Assembly: GCA_000751555.1 (NCBI GenBank)
Contig: CCEZ01000015.1
Span: 1-64,000, forward strand
Length of the DNA: 64,000 bases
From: Anaerosalibacter massiliensis
GTDB lineage: Bacteria; Bacillota; Clostridia; Tissierellales; Sporanaerobacteraceae
Reading direction: 5' to 3'
Shown: positions 8,206-16,401 of the stretch, one piece after another
How positions within the stretch are numbered: the stretch's first letter is position 1
Layout: each line of letters begins with the position of its first letter
Made by a program: the position numbers and the translations under genes
Notes under the pieces: model-generated
What the model was told of the DNA's origin: nothing
Database searches by the model: none
The model's input: only the letters and a program-made list of their open reading frames with translations

Positions 8206-8748
8206 TCAGTCAATATTCAATCCCATACATATAGAATCGTAGAACCTACCGTTAATTAGAAAATCCCTTGTTATTATTCCTTCTTTACTAAAACCAAGTT
8301 TTTCATACACATGAATTGCTGAATAATTATCACTTCTAACTCTCAAATTAATTTTTCTTATTACTCCTGATTGTTTACACCACTCAATTAAATACTTTAT
8401 AAGTTCCGTTCCTATACTTTGACCCCAATATTCCTTTAAAACACTAATCCCAAATTCTCCAGTATGTGCTATTCGTGGCCTTGCACCTCCTGAAAAATTT
8501 AAGTTCCCAACTATTTTTCCATCTACTTCTGCAATAATGAACAATGCATTGTCTTTTTTTGAAATATTATCAATAAAATTTTCTTCCTGTTCAATAGTTT
8601 TATCAAATTCACCTTGTCCAAATGTCAAAAATACTGATTCTCCGCTAACTGTGTCGATATATTCTAATATTGCCTTAGCATCAAATTTATTTGCTTTTCT
8701 AATTATCATTGTATTTCCATTCTTTAATTTTAATTTTTTCATTTTCAT
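8206..8748 (-). CDS. GNAT-family N-acetyltransferase
   Basis: 180 aa. A full GNAT domain: IRKANKFDAKAILEYI at the start, IIAEVDGKIVGNLNFSG (strands 2-3), FGISVLKEYWGQSIGTELIK with the acetyl-CoA loop Q-S-I-G-T, and NYSAIHVYEKLGFSKEG at the end, closest in pattern to the RimJ/RimL/SpeG type. Target unknown; it could acetylate a small molecule or protein N-terminus. It has its own start next to an A-rich leader and no clear partner gene. Confidence 0.88.
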   Translation of the reverse strand: MKMKKLKLKNGNTMIIRKANKFDAKAILEYIDTVSGESVFLTFGQGEFDKTIEQEENFIDNISKKDNALFIIAEVDGKIVGNLNFSGGARPRIAHTGEFGISVLKEYWGQSIGTELIKYLIEWCKQSGVIRKINLRVRSDNYSAIHVYEKLGFSKEGIITRDFLINGRFYDSICMGLNID

Positions 8749-9179
8749 CTACCCCTAAGTGAATTTTTCTTTTCATTACATACTAATACCAAGCATAGAA
8801 CCATTTCTACAAAGATTATAACATAGTATTATTACCTTTAATATATAGTCTAATTTTTCATACCAAGAATTACAAAATATATACCATATATTACATCTAC
8901 CACTTGGTTTCACGCCCCTTTCCTATCATAACAATCTCCCCAACTACATTTAAAAAACAAGATCAGGCTAATGCCAGCTTTTTGTTAAGAAAATCGTCAT
9001 TGTCCTGACTTATGAATAGATAAATTACCAGAAAAAATAATTGAAAGGTGGTTCTAAATGAAATAATACTTTCTTGATTCTAAATCATAACTTACCTTTC
9101 TAATTCATTTTAACGCAAAGTAGAGTAAAGACTTCTCTTAAACCCAACATAAGTTACCACGAAGTATAAAAAATATGTG
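8749..9179. other. Intergenic region without recognisable gene
   Basis: About 430 bp, AT-rich, with no frame longer than a few tens of codons that looks coding. A GGTGG-type ribosome-binding site at 9050-9055 leads to ATG AAA TAA, a dead start, suggesting gene decay. Confidence 0.5.
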
Positions 9180-9210
9180 ACAACACAGAGGGACGGTTCT
9201 CCTGTATTGT
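9180..9210. repeat. GGGACGG hairpin repeat
   Basis: An imperfect hairpin (ACAACACAG with CTGTATTGT) around GGGACGGTTCT. Same core as the hairpin at 8001-8037. It sits 16 bp downstream of the PPC-domain gene and may act as its terminator. Confidence 0.6.
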
Positions 9211-9226
9211 TATGATTGTGCTCTAA

Positions 9227-9646
9227 CTAAAATTTAAAAAGATTTAGTCCAACCTTTTCATTGAATTCTCTATCCACTGTTCCCTCTATTGCATCTACAA
9301 CTATCTCTCCTGTAGCACTAATTACCGCTAAATTTAAATGTCCGCCAAATACATTGTTTTCTTCATTTGCTAAGTTTATATGAATATGTAGATAAACTTC
9401 TCCATCCATCTGAGATATATTTCCTATAAGACTTGTAATCTCCATATCTCCTGTTAGTTCCTTTGAGTGATATTCTTTGCTACTTGTTTCAAATAGGCCT
9501 ATCACTGCTCTATTTGTAGCTCCAAGACCAGAAATAGTACCTAGTTTTATACCTTCTTCTCGGCATAGTTTTTTAATGGATTCTACTACCTCTTCCCCTT
9601 TTTCCAATCTAACAACATACTTATGGCCAAATTTTTTAAACTCCAT
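9227..9646 (-). CDS. PPC-domain (DUF296) DNA-binding-like protein
   Basis: 139 aa from the ATG at 9646, chosen because GGAAG sits 8 bp upstream; a GTG at 9655 is too close to it. The whole protein is one PPC/DUF296 domain: YVVRLEKGEEVVESI, ISGLGATNRAVIGLF, then VYLHIHINLANEENNVFGGHL with the conserved H-x-H and GGHL that place metal ligands in this fold. Stand-alone bacterial members form trimers; their role is not established. Monocistronic. Confidence 0.85.
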   Translation of the reverse strand: MEFKKFGHKYVVRLEKGEEVVESIKKLCREEGIKLGTISGLGATNRAVIGLFETSSKEYHSKELTGDMEITSLIGNISQMDGEVYLHIHINLANEENNVFGGHLNLAVISATGEIVVDAIEGTVDREFNEKVGLNLFKF

Positions 9647-9804
9647 ATTTATCACTTCCTTTGTAAATTAATTATAATATAAAAATTTCAACTAGACAAT
9701 AAAAAGACAGAAGTTTCAGTTTTTTTATTTTAATAATGATTCTTCATTGTATTATAGCAAAACTATTTATATACTGAATATAATACCTAATATTCCCATT
9801 AAAT

Positions 9805-9900
9805 TTAAGTAAAAAAATAGCGGGTTAAAAATCCCATAATTCCTCCAAATACAACAGAAGGAAGAAACATTTTTATTCTCTTAATCGCAATGATTGACAT
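9805..9900 (-). pseudogene. C-terminal scrap of a membrane protein
   Basis: An open frame ends FLPSVVFGGIMGFLTRYF and a stop at 9805. It is one hydrophobic segment with a positive end, like the last helix of a transporter, but the family cannot be told. It butts against the truncated regulator on the other strand. Confidence 0.35.
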
Positions 9901-10340
9901 TAATAAAAATAGAAAACGGAGAGGCCAATTCTACATTATCTGTAATGTGGAAAATTGCAAATGGTCTAAACATTCCTATAAGTGCAATATTATCTATCCA
10001 ATCGAATGTCTCCATTGCCCGGAAGAAAGACGGACTGAAACTGAGTAGTTCTAATAACACATTAATTGTCGAGCCTTTGTTTTATTCTCATGGTTTACTA
10101 GAATTCTATCGTGGTTACCTACAGCCTAAGGGAGAATATCTTCCTGAAACACATCCACAAGGTGTTGTGGAATTTGTTACTGTTATGTCAGGTCAATTAA
10201 CAATGAATATAAACAGTGATACTTATCAATTAGATGAGTACGATTCAATCCGTTTTAAAGGTGATGATTCTCATAAGTATATCAATCCTTCATCATCTTT
10301 AACAATTTTACATTTTGCAATTTCTTATAACAATCTTTAA
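9894..10340 (+). pseudogene. HTH/cupin regulator, 5'-truncated
   Basis: 148 codons remain. They begin inside the helix-turn-helix (TLIKIENGEANSTL, then WKIANGLNIPISAIL), which in intact XRE-cupin regulators is preceded by about 30 residues, and run into a complete cupin domain (HPQGVVEFVTVMSGQLTMN, then SIRFKGDDSHKYIN). A TGA lies in frame directly before the TTG at 9894 and no ribosome-binding site is visible. The gene has lost its start and half the DNA-binding domain, so it is unlikely to work as a repressor. Confidence 0.75.
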
Positions 10341-10375
10341 AGAATATTCTTTTCAAAGAAACCTATCAATTTTCA

Positions 10376-10422
10376 TTGGGGACTCCTTTATTTTGCTTAT
10401 TTCTGCATAAAAAGTCCCCCAA
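10376..10422 (+). terminator. Terminator after the cupin remnant
   Basis: TTGGGGACT pairs with AGTCCCCCAA around a 28-nt loop, 36 bp past the stop. The remaining 230 bp to the next gene end show no gene. Confidence 0.6.
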
Positions 10423-10594
10423 ATAAATAGTTATCTCAATAAATAATTCCTGTCAATCTTTCTATTTGTCTTATTAATAACCCATTTCAACATAGGTTTT
10501 GACAAAATTATGATACTAATACACAGAAATATAACGAAGAATATAGCCTAAGAAATTTTTATTGAATAATAGATTTTTGAATTGCTTTTTGCCT

Positions 10595-10636
10595 ATAAAA
10601 GCAAAGGCATCAGATTTTTTTCATCTCAATGCCCTT
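10595..10636 (-). terminator. Terminator of the TlpA/NapH operon
   Basis: On the minus strand AAGGGCAT pairs with ATGCCTT around an AAAAAAA loop and is followed by GCTTTTATAG. It lies 19 bp beyond the iron-sulfur protein stop. Confidence 0.65.
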
Positions 10637-10654
10637 GAATTTTCTTTATTATTT

Positions 10655-11548
10655 TTATTGATGAAAGGTATGCTCATTTGTCTTGGTAACTCCTACTGTA
10701 CCTTCTAAGTAAACTCCTGATGTTATTGCACCCTTCGGACAGGCCTTTTTGCACTCTCCACAACGAATACATTCCACCGAATTAATATCTTTTGTTATTT
10801 TAACATTCATCTTACACTGCTTTTCACAAGTTTTGCAGCCGTTACATTTTAGTTTATCCACATTCATTTGATAAAAGCTAAACTTATTGAAAAGTGAATA
10901 AAATGCGCCGAGAGGACAGATGTACTTACAAAAAGGTCTATATATAAATATTGAAACAGCGATTATTAATACTAATATCCCCATTTTCCAATTAAACAAA
11001 AATCCAATTGTTTCTCTTAAAGGTTCATTTTTAATGAGTAGCGGGATACCACCCTCCAGCGTTCCTGCCGGACAAATCCATTGGCAGAAGTAAGGCTGTG
11101 CCATACCATATTGATTGGTTAGAAAAATTGGCAATAGAATAACAGGAATTAAGAGTATAGCATATTTTAAATACCGAAGTGGCTTATCTATTCTTTTTGG
11201 GACCTTGATTTTTGGTAACTTAATTTTATGAAGCAAATCCTGTAAAAATCCAAACGGACATAGAAAACCACAAACAAATCTTCCAAGAAGCACTCCAAAC
11301 AGCATAATAAATCCTAATACATAAAAGGAAAAATTATGTTTCCTACCTCCTAAAACTGCTTGCAAAGAGCCAATAGGACAAGATCCAACAGCACCAGGAC
11401 AAGAATAACAATTCAGTCCCGGCACACAAATAAATTTTGAGTTACCTGTAAATATTTTACCTTTCATAAATCCAACAATATATCCATTTGTAATAATCGT
11501 TGTAATAGTTTGAATAATACGCTGTTCGCTTATTTTTAGTTTATCCAT
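10655..11548 (-). CDS. NapH/CcoG-like membrane 4Fe-4S protein
   Basis: 297 aa. The start at 11548 is fixed by a TAATG overlap with the upstream microprotein stop and an AGGTG site. Four or five membrane helices carry CGFLCPFG, CQWICPAG and CKYICPLG (the C-x3-CP motif of the NapH/NosR/CcoG group). The C-terminal domain has two ferredoxin clusters: CNGCKTCEKQCKM and CIRCGECKKACPKG. An extra cysteine-rich N-terminal loop (NCYSCPGAVGSCPIG) is outside these motifs. It should move electrons across or at the membrane, here presumably to or from the neighbouring thioredoxin-like protein. Confidence 0.85.
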   Translation of the reverse strand: MDKLKISEQRIIQTITTIITNGYIVGFMKGKIFTGNSKFICVPGLNCYSCPGAVGSCPIGSLQAVLGGRKHNFSFYVLGFIMLFGVLLGRFVCGFLCPFGFLQDLLHKIKLPKIKVPKRIDKPLRYLKYAILLIPVILLPIFLTNQYGMAQPYFCQWICPAGTLEGGIPLLIKNEPLRETIGFLFNWKMGILVLIIAVSIFIYRPFCKYICPLGAFYSLFNKFSFYQMNVDKLKCNGCKTCEKQCKMNVKITKDINSVECIRCGECKKACPKGAITSGVYLEGTVGVTKTNEHTFHQ

Positions 11549-11700
11549 TATCCGACACCTATACATTCAAGGCAGATATTAACTGCTTTTTTCAATACCA
11601 CCAAATGCTCTCCACGAAGAATGCCTACCCCAACAAATAAAAAAGAGGAAATAAGAAGAGCATACCGTATATTTAATTTCGTCAATTCTATTTTTCTCAT
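11548..11700 (-). CDS. CXXC-motif membrane microprotein (CD1871A-like)
   Basis: A 50-aa protein starting MRKIELTKLNIRYALL, with one membrane helix (residues about 13-29) and the ending VNICLECIGVG with a CLEC motif. It sits between tlpA and the iron-sulfur gene and its TAA overlaps the next ATG, so it is translationally coupled. Length, single helix, C-terminal ICLECIG and position match the CD1871A family of CXXC proteins known beside these two genes in Clostridia. Role unknown; the cysteine pair suggests thiol exchange with TlpA. Confidence 0.8.
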   Translation of the reverse strand: MRKIELTKLNIRYALLISSFLFVGVGILRGEHLVVLKKAVNICLECIGVG

Positions 11701-11720
11701 CGTAGTTTGCTCACTCCTGT

Positions 11721-12338
11721 TTATTTTGATTTTTCAACTTCTTCTAATCTGTCAAGAATTGCTTGTCTATAATCGTCTTCGGTTCGACCACCGAAGTGTG
11801 GTTGTCCAATTATTTTACCTTTTGAATCTACAAAGATAGTGGTTGGAAAAAGAGTTGCTCTGTCAGTCAATGCTTTTTGCAACACATCATCTGGAATTAA
11901 AGTTAAGAACTTAGCACCTGCATCATCCATAACTTTTGTAGCAAATTCTACAGCATCCTTGTTATCAACAGTATCAGCACAAATTGAGATAATATTACTA
12001 TCTTTAGGTCTGCTATCGTAGAGTTTTGCAATATCTGGCATTTCAGCAATACATGGATTACAGTTTGTTGTCCAAATATTTATCATTGTTATTTTATAGT
12101 CTTTAAAATAGTCGGATGTTACTTTCTCTCCTGTAATTGAAACTGTATCAAATCCAGCCAAATCCACATTCTCATATAACTTACTCTGCTGTTCATTTTG
12201 CTTTATTGCTTCCTCGTCTGTTAAAACTATGGGGTCACTCGGCCCTTTAATAAGTAAGATAACTATGCCTATAACCACAATAATTAATATTACACCTATT
12301 ATTTTAAAGATCGTTTTAGATATTTTTTCCATAATCAT
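11721..12338 (-). CDS. TlpA/ResA-family thiol-disulfide oxidoreductase
   Basis: 205 aa. One N-terminal membrane anchor (residues 8-32) places a thioredoxin domain outside the cell. The active site is WTTNCNPC (C-N-P-C), the cis-proline region is LFPTTIFVDSKGKIIG. TlpA/ResA proteins reduce extracytoplasmic disulfides; electrons could come from the NapH-like protein or the CXXC microprotein. The start overlaps the HTH gene stop by 4 bp. It is the third gene of a five-gene operon. Confidence 0.9.
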   Translation of the reverse strand: MIMEKISKTIFKIIGVILIIVVIGIVILLIKGPSDPIVLTDEEAIKQNEQQSKLYENVDLAGFDTVSITGEKVTSDYFKDYKITMINIWTTNCNPCIAEMPDIAKLYDSRPKDSNIISICADTVDNKDAVEFATKVMDDAGAKFLTLIPDDVLQKALTDRATLFPTTIFVDSKGKIIGQPHFGGRTEDDYRQAILDRLEEVEKSK

Positions 12339-12541
12339 ACATCCTCTCTGTATTCCAGAATATCACCCGGTTGACAATCAAGTATTCTACACAATGCATC
12401 AAGGGTAGTAAACCTAACGGCCTTAGCTTTTTGGTTTTTAAAGTTTGAAACATTTGCCATCGTCATATCAAGTTTTTCAGATAACTCAGTAAGTGACATT
12501 TTCCGTTTTGCCATCATAACGTCTAAGTTGATAACTATCAT
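12335..12541 (-). CDS. Small XRE/Cro-type HTH regulator (YozG-like)
   Basis: 68 aa, almost all helix-turn-helix: MSLTELSEKLDMTMANVSN, then LDALCRILDCQPGDILEY. This short family is typically paired with a DUF2975 membrane protein, as here (16 bp upstream). It overlaps tlpA by 4 bp, so the regulator is part of the operon it likely controls through the 21-bp-spaced repeats at 13131-13170. Confidence 0.9.
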   Translation of the reverse strand: MIVINLDVMMAKRKMSLTELSEKLDMTMANVSNFKNQKAKAVRFTTLDALCRILDCQPGDILEYREDV

Positions 12542-12557
12542 ACAATTGCACCTCCAA

Positions 12558-13049
12558 TTAAAAAGTAAGGTCTACTTCTTCTTTTATCTCTGCCGCTTTT
12601 TTAAAAATGTTTGACATAATTAATGAGAGAAATCCTGCTGTTATAGAGACAAAAGGAACAATAATTGAAGGAATTATCGTTAGTGCATACAAAAATAAGC
12701 TGCGGTCAAAATAGAGGAATAGCTCTGCCAATATAAAGAGTACTGCCTCACTAAATGCACAAATTGCAATTATTTGAAATTCCTTTGCAATTTTAGGAGA
12801 AAAAGAATTTTGTGAACAAAGTAACCTACAAATGGATTTTAATTTAAATAGTGCCACAAGATATGGAGTTGCACAGACATAGATACATCCTGTCAATATT
12901 AGCACCATATTAGAACTTAATAGTTCTCTATTTGAGGTTTTCAAAAGTGCTGTAATAACAAGTGGTGTAGCTATAAGTGCAAGAATCGTTAAAACAATTC
13001 CTACAATTACAAGTCCATTTAATAATTTTGAACTTATTTTTTCTTTCAT
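12558..13049 (-). CDS. DUF2975 membrane protein
   Basis: 163 aa with four membrane helices (about residues 10-33, 43-65, 90-112 and 120-145). The arrangement and the adjacent 68-aa HTH gene match the DUF2975/YoaS pair. It is the first gene of the redox operon; the ATG lies 11 bp after a GAGGT site. Family function is not established; a membrane sensor or antagonist of the HTH protein is an inference. Confidence 0.8.
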   Translation of the reverse strand: MKEKISSKLLNGLVIVGIVLTILALIATPLVITALLKTSNRELLSSNMVLILTGCIYVCATPYLVALFKLKSICRLLCSQNSFSPKIAKEFQIIAICAFSEAVLFILAELFLYFDRSLFLYALTIIPSIIVPFVSITAGFLSLIMSNIFKKAAEIKEEVDLTF

Positions 13050-13130
13050 AAATATTACCTCACCTTAAAATATTTTTGTTTGTTAACTACTTTCAACATT
13101 ATATATCACAAATTAAACAATTTCAATAAT

Positions 13131-13170
13131 TTTTTATCGTTATTCTTTATATTTTTATCGTTATTCTTTA
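13131..13170 (-). promoter_or_regulatory. Two tandem 19-bp repeats, likely operator of the DUF2975 operon
   Basis: The 19-mer TTTTTATCGTTATTCTTTA occurs at 13131-13149 and again at 13152-13170. The period is 21 bp, two helical turns, which puts both copies on the same DNA face. They lie 80-120 bp upstream of the operon start, suited to a small dimeric HTH protein binding twice. Confidence 0.6.
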
Positions 13171-13201
13171 AGCTTTTATTATTATTTTCAAATCATAATG
13201 G

Positions 13202-13229
13202 AAAAGAACGCTAAAATTAGCGTTCTTTT
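13202..13229. terminator. Bidirectional hairpin
   Basis: AAAAGAACGCT and AGCGTTCTTTT pair around a 6-nt loop with flanking A and T runs. It insulates the redox operon from the scarred region to its right. Confidence 0.7.
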
Positions 13230-13293
13230 ATAAAATATAAATTATAAAAATTTCAATTTAAAGATGTAACTTTCTTTTCAAAAAATCAACCTC

Positions 13294-13400
13294 AAAACTG
13301 GATAATTCTTATCCAGTTTTAGCCCATTTTTTACCTTCAAACTACAATACCTTGTGGTTAAAACACTCTACTTTTCTTCTTGTTTACAATACATTATCTG
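13294..13400 (-). repeat. Copy A of a ~110-bp degenerate repeat with terminator hairpin
   Basis: Starts with a perfect stem (13294-13303 with 13311-13320, AAAACTGGAT) and continues with sequence that aligns to 24456-24565. Both copies keep the hairpin although its arms differ (CTGGAT here, CCGGG there), so the structure is conserved. The repeat is the tail of the VETVV-type element. Copy A runs straight into an IS3 transposase scrap. Confidence 0.55.
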
Positions 13401-13564
13401 AACTACACACTCCGCATGCAGCTACAACTCCAAACCAAGTATGGACTTGGGACATTACCTGGTTAAATGCGCTTATCAAAGGACAGCACTACAAACTTTA
13501 TTTAATAATAAACATGTTCAGTAGACTAATAGTAGCCTTTGAAGAAGGCAGTACCTTTCTATAG
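13400..13564 (+). pseudogene. IS3-family transposase fragment
   Basis: About 55 codons encode TPNQVWTWDITWLNALIKG, then YKLYLIINMFSRLIVAFEE. This is the start of the DDE integrase core of IS3-family OrfB, with the first catalytic aspartate in WDIT. The rest of the transposase, the terminal inverted repeats and OrfA are absent. A dead remnant. Confidence 0.8.
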
Positions 13565-13699
13565 CCATGTCTTCAGGTATCCAAACCATGTAGGCAGAGA
13601 CTCTATGTCAATGGCAAATCGGAAACGAAGGAATTAAATGTTTTTATAATTAAATGCGACAACTTACTTGACAAACACCAATAACAGTTTCTCCGATAT

Positions 13700-13728
13700 T
13701 TGCAAACTAACCCTATAAATAGTATAAT
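13700..13728 (+). promoter_or_regulatory. Promoter of the secreted-protein operon
   Basis: TTGCAA (13700-13705) and a consensus TATAAT (13723-13728) are 17 bp apart, 81 bp upstream of the ATG at 13810. Confidence 0.8.
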
Positions 13729-13809
13729 GAAATTCAATAGATATTCATCTTGTTTTTTTATTAGTTGTTTGGACACTAAATTAATTCATTAAAAGGGGGA
13801 GTTTTATTT

Positions 13810-14504
13810 ATGAAAAAATTTTTTATTTCAAGCATTCTATTACTAACAATTATTTTAGGGGGGGGATAACCTGTTATGCAGATTCTGTAGAATCTAATGT
13901 TGTTAATCTTTCAGAAGAGGACAAGCTTGAAATCAGAGAGATGCTAGATGAACTTAATATTGATAAAACGACTCAAGACAATTTAATCAATAAGTTAGAA
14001 AATAATCAAATTTGGGATTGTATGGATGAAGAACAAGTTTCAAAAATACCAGAAAATTATTTTAATGTATCAATTGATGAGCCTGTTAAAAGATATACAT
14101 TTCCTGATGGATCAGTAATTGAAACAAAATTAGAATTGCCTATGATTTCACCTTCTGCAGTTACAGGTGGAAGTGTTTCATCTGGATCAGGATACACTTC
14201 AGTAAGGGGAGCTAAAGTTAGCACAAAAAAAGGTCTGGTTGGCATGGGATTTTATGCTGATTATACTAATGTAAATGGTGCATATGACTATATAAGTAGA
14301 GTATATGATTCCTGGGTTAAAGTAGTAGGTGGAAGCTATAGTAATCGTAAATTAAAAATAGTGAAAAAAAGAGAGGATATCTCAGGACCAGCAGAGGCAA
14401 AACTTTCAGCAGACGTATCATGGGTTGGAGGAGTTACTGGGGCTGGAACAGAATGGTTAAAATTACGCGTAGGAAAGGATAAAGCATGGTCAAGCCAAAA
14501 CTAA
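13810..14504 (+). CDS. Secreted protein of unknown family; frameshifted in a G8 tract
   Basis: From the ATG at 13810 (after AAAGGGGGAG) the frame reads MKKFFISSILLLTIILGGG and then stops just past a run of eight G (13858-13865). One added G would rejoin the downstream frame (ITCYADSVESNVVNLSEED and on), giving a typical signal peptide cut at CYA and a mature protein of about 200 aa. The body is hydrophilic, with FPDGSVIETKLE and a glycine-serine stretch SAVTGGSVSSGSG. The family is not recognised; small size, secretion and a tiny membrane-protein partner downstream would fit a bacteriocin-like product, but that is a guess. Either phase-variable, mutated, or a sequencing error. Confidence 0.7.
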
Positions 14505-14695
14505 CAAAATTAACCAATATAATATGCAATATTTCATTGATTTTAATTGCATTTTTTATGATATTTTTTGTTTTCATCAAAAATACGCTAGAATATCCAA
14601 ATACCTATGATATTAGAATAATATCAGTATTAACTGTATTGTTTATATTATCATTTATTGCAAAATCTCTAATTATAGAAAATAATAACAGATAA
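14486..14695 (+). CDS. Small two-helix membrane protein
   Basis: 69 aa with two hydrophobic helices (about residues 10-32 and 44-62) and a short charged tail. It overlaps the preceding gene by 19 bp, with GGAAAGGA ahead of its ATG, so it is co-expressed. Not recognised. Its size and position next to a secreted protein would suit an immunity or export partner; this is inference only. Confidence 0.6.
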   Translation: MVKPKLTKLTNIICNISLILIAFFMIFFVFIKNTLEYPNTYDIRIISVLTVLFILSFIAKSLIIENNNR

Positions 14696-14842
14696 TTAAA
14701 CAATATTACTATATTAGCTGTTAAGTAATTAGTAACATTAGTGTAAAAGCATAGATGACTATATTACTATTGTAATTAATCCTTGATAAAAAATAAGTGA
14801 AAAGATGCTTTTAAAATATCAAAACAAAAAAATGAAGAGGAC

Positions 14843-14890
14843 AAACATAAAATAGAAGTTACTTAATTAAGTAACTTCTATTTTATGTTT
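14843..14890. terminator. Perfect 24-bp inverted repeat
   Basis: The 48-bp palindrome (arms 14843-14866 and 14867-14890, built on AAATAGAAGTTACTT) has no unpaired loop. Flanking A and T runs make it a likely bidirectional terminator; it could also be an IS end. Confidence 0.6.
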
Positions 14891-14938
14891 CAATCATTAC
14901 ACATAATCTTATATCTCTTTCAATATTTTTATTAAAAC

Positions 14939-15055
14939 TTATGTTATTTGCCAAAGAGTTATATCATTGTTAATAGCTTTTACTATAAAAACTTTGCATT
15001 CTCCACTCGAATCATAATCGACTACCTTCTGGATGCCTAAAACATAGTACCACAT
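14939..15055 (-). CDS. Small ORF downstream of the recombinase remnant
   Basis: 38 aa starting MWYYVLGIQKVVDYDSSG and ending NNDITLWQIT. An AAAGAG site precedes the ATG, which lies 7 bp after the recombinase remnant stop. It looks like the beginning of a longer protein cut short. Not recognised. Confidence 0.35.
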   Translation of the reverse strand: MWYYVLGIQKVVDYDSSGECKVFIVKAINNDITLWQIT

Positions 15056-15061
15056 TTCTCT

Positions 15062-15762
15062 TTATCCTGTGTCATCACCACTATGTGGATACATTTTGTT
15101 ATCCTCGTTACCTACATGTGAACACAATTCATCAGATGATTCAGACTTTTTATTTTTCGCATTTTTTCTTGCAGGCTTAAATCTATTTCCATCAAGACTG
15201 TTATCCAATCCTGTTTTATATACGAATGTTATCATTGCAGGGTCTTTGTTTCCCTCTTCATCTATCCCACTAACAATAACTTTTTCAACCACACTTTCAA
15301 ACACATAGCGGTCAAACGTATCAATAACCTTATTCTGTTCCAACACTTTTTTAAAACCTAATAAACGTTTTTAATATCCTTTTCTTCTTCCAAATTTGAT
15401 GTCAACTTTTCTCTATCCTGAATATCCTGAATTTTTACATCTATCTTCTGTAGTATATCGGTATATTTCTCTTCATATGTTTCCTTATCTATAATATCCT
15501 CTAGCCTCATATTTACTAACTTGTTCTTTTTTGATTCTAATAATTGAACTTCTTTTTCAATTTTAGAAGTCTCCTTGTGAATAGTACTTGAGCTTAAAAC
15601 GTCTTCCATTCTCTGCAAAAACTCTTGTAAAACATCTTTGTTGTTATTACACATAATGCAATAGCTTTCCAGAAATGCTTTTTCAATTTTCAGCGTATCC
15701 AATGGATTTCTTGGAAACCTTCTCGCTTTGTTACCTGCGTTCCCGTAATGGCTTATCAGCAA
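15062..15762 (-). pseudogene. Large serine recombinase remnant (C-terminal part only)
   Basis: Two frames carry the C-terminal coiled coil and end of a recombinase: LKIEKAFLESYCIMCNNNKD through NVY, then, after a one-base loss in an A-run near 15358, KKVLEQNKVIDTFDRYVFES to DELCSH. The same regions occur in the pseudogene at 27488-28576. The catalytic domain, recombinase domain and zinc ribbon are missing. Confidence 0.85.
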
Positions 15763-15836
15763 ATTCCTTATATTTAAAATTATAAGGAGTTATAATTTAG
15801 CAATTGAAATCTCTGGATTCACACATGGAATGAAGT

Positions 15837-16316
15837 TTATAGATCCACACTATTTTGTGCTCTAACTAGAAATATTGTCATAATTATAGAAATTAGCAAC
15901 CCACCAAATACATAACCCCAACTAAAAAATGAAAAAAAATAAGGATAATAGATTCGAACACCGTCGATACCTTGCCTTATATGCGATCCTTCATCAACAA
16001 TCCTTTGCATAACACTTGTAATATACAGAGGATTAATATCATAAATATATGCACTTAGTAAATATATTATGATTTTCTCTGTAATACTAGGGACAAAAAA
16101 ACCTAATGCATAAAAAGTTTTACGTTTCCCTTTACAGTAGAATAAATAATACAATGCACCAACTGTATAGGGAAAAACTAGTAGTAAAATTCCTAGAACA
16201 TTCTTTACGCTCTTGAAGCCGCCAAAGATAACTGTGAAAACTATTAGTAAGTAAGTGGATAGTATAATAAACCAACCTAAACACAATTTGTAAAAATCTT
16301 TATATTGCTTTTTCAC
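15837..16316 (-). CDS. Four-helix membrane protein downstream of the Bce-type operon
   Basis: 159 aa from the GTG at 16316, preferred because GGGAGGTG lies 5 bp before it; an ATG at 16331 has no site. Four membrane helices (about residues 14-36, 40-62, 68-92 and 128-152). Not recognised. It is on the same strand 70 bp after the sensor kinase gene and may be an accessory of the peptide-resistance operon. Confidence 0.6.
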   Translation of the reverse strand: MKKQYKDFYKLCLGWFIILSTYLLIVFTVIFGGFKSVKNVLGILLLVFPYTVGALYYLFYCKGKRKTFYALGFFVPSITEKIIIYLLSAYIYDINPLYITSVMQRIVDEGSHIRQGIDGVRIYYPYFFSFFSWGYVFGGLLISIIMTIFLVRAQNSVDL

Positions 16317-16401
16317 TTTTACACCTCCCATTTTTTGTATTGGTGGTGCTTTTCTACAGTCTCATTATCTAAGCATAACTCATTAATGTGTAATTGATAG
16401 C

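Noticed and set aside
8041-8213. 60-codon minus-strand frame next to the GNAT gene.
   Set aside because: No ribosome-binding site, odd composition, overlaps a terminator and the GNAT stop; treated as non-coding.
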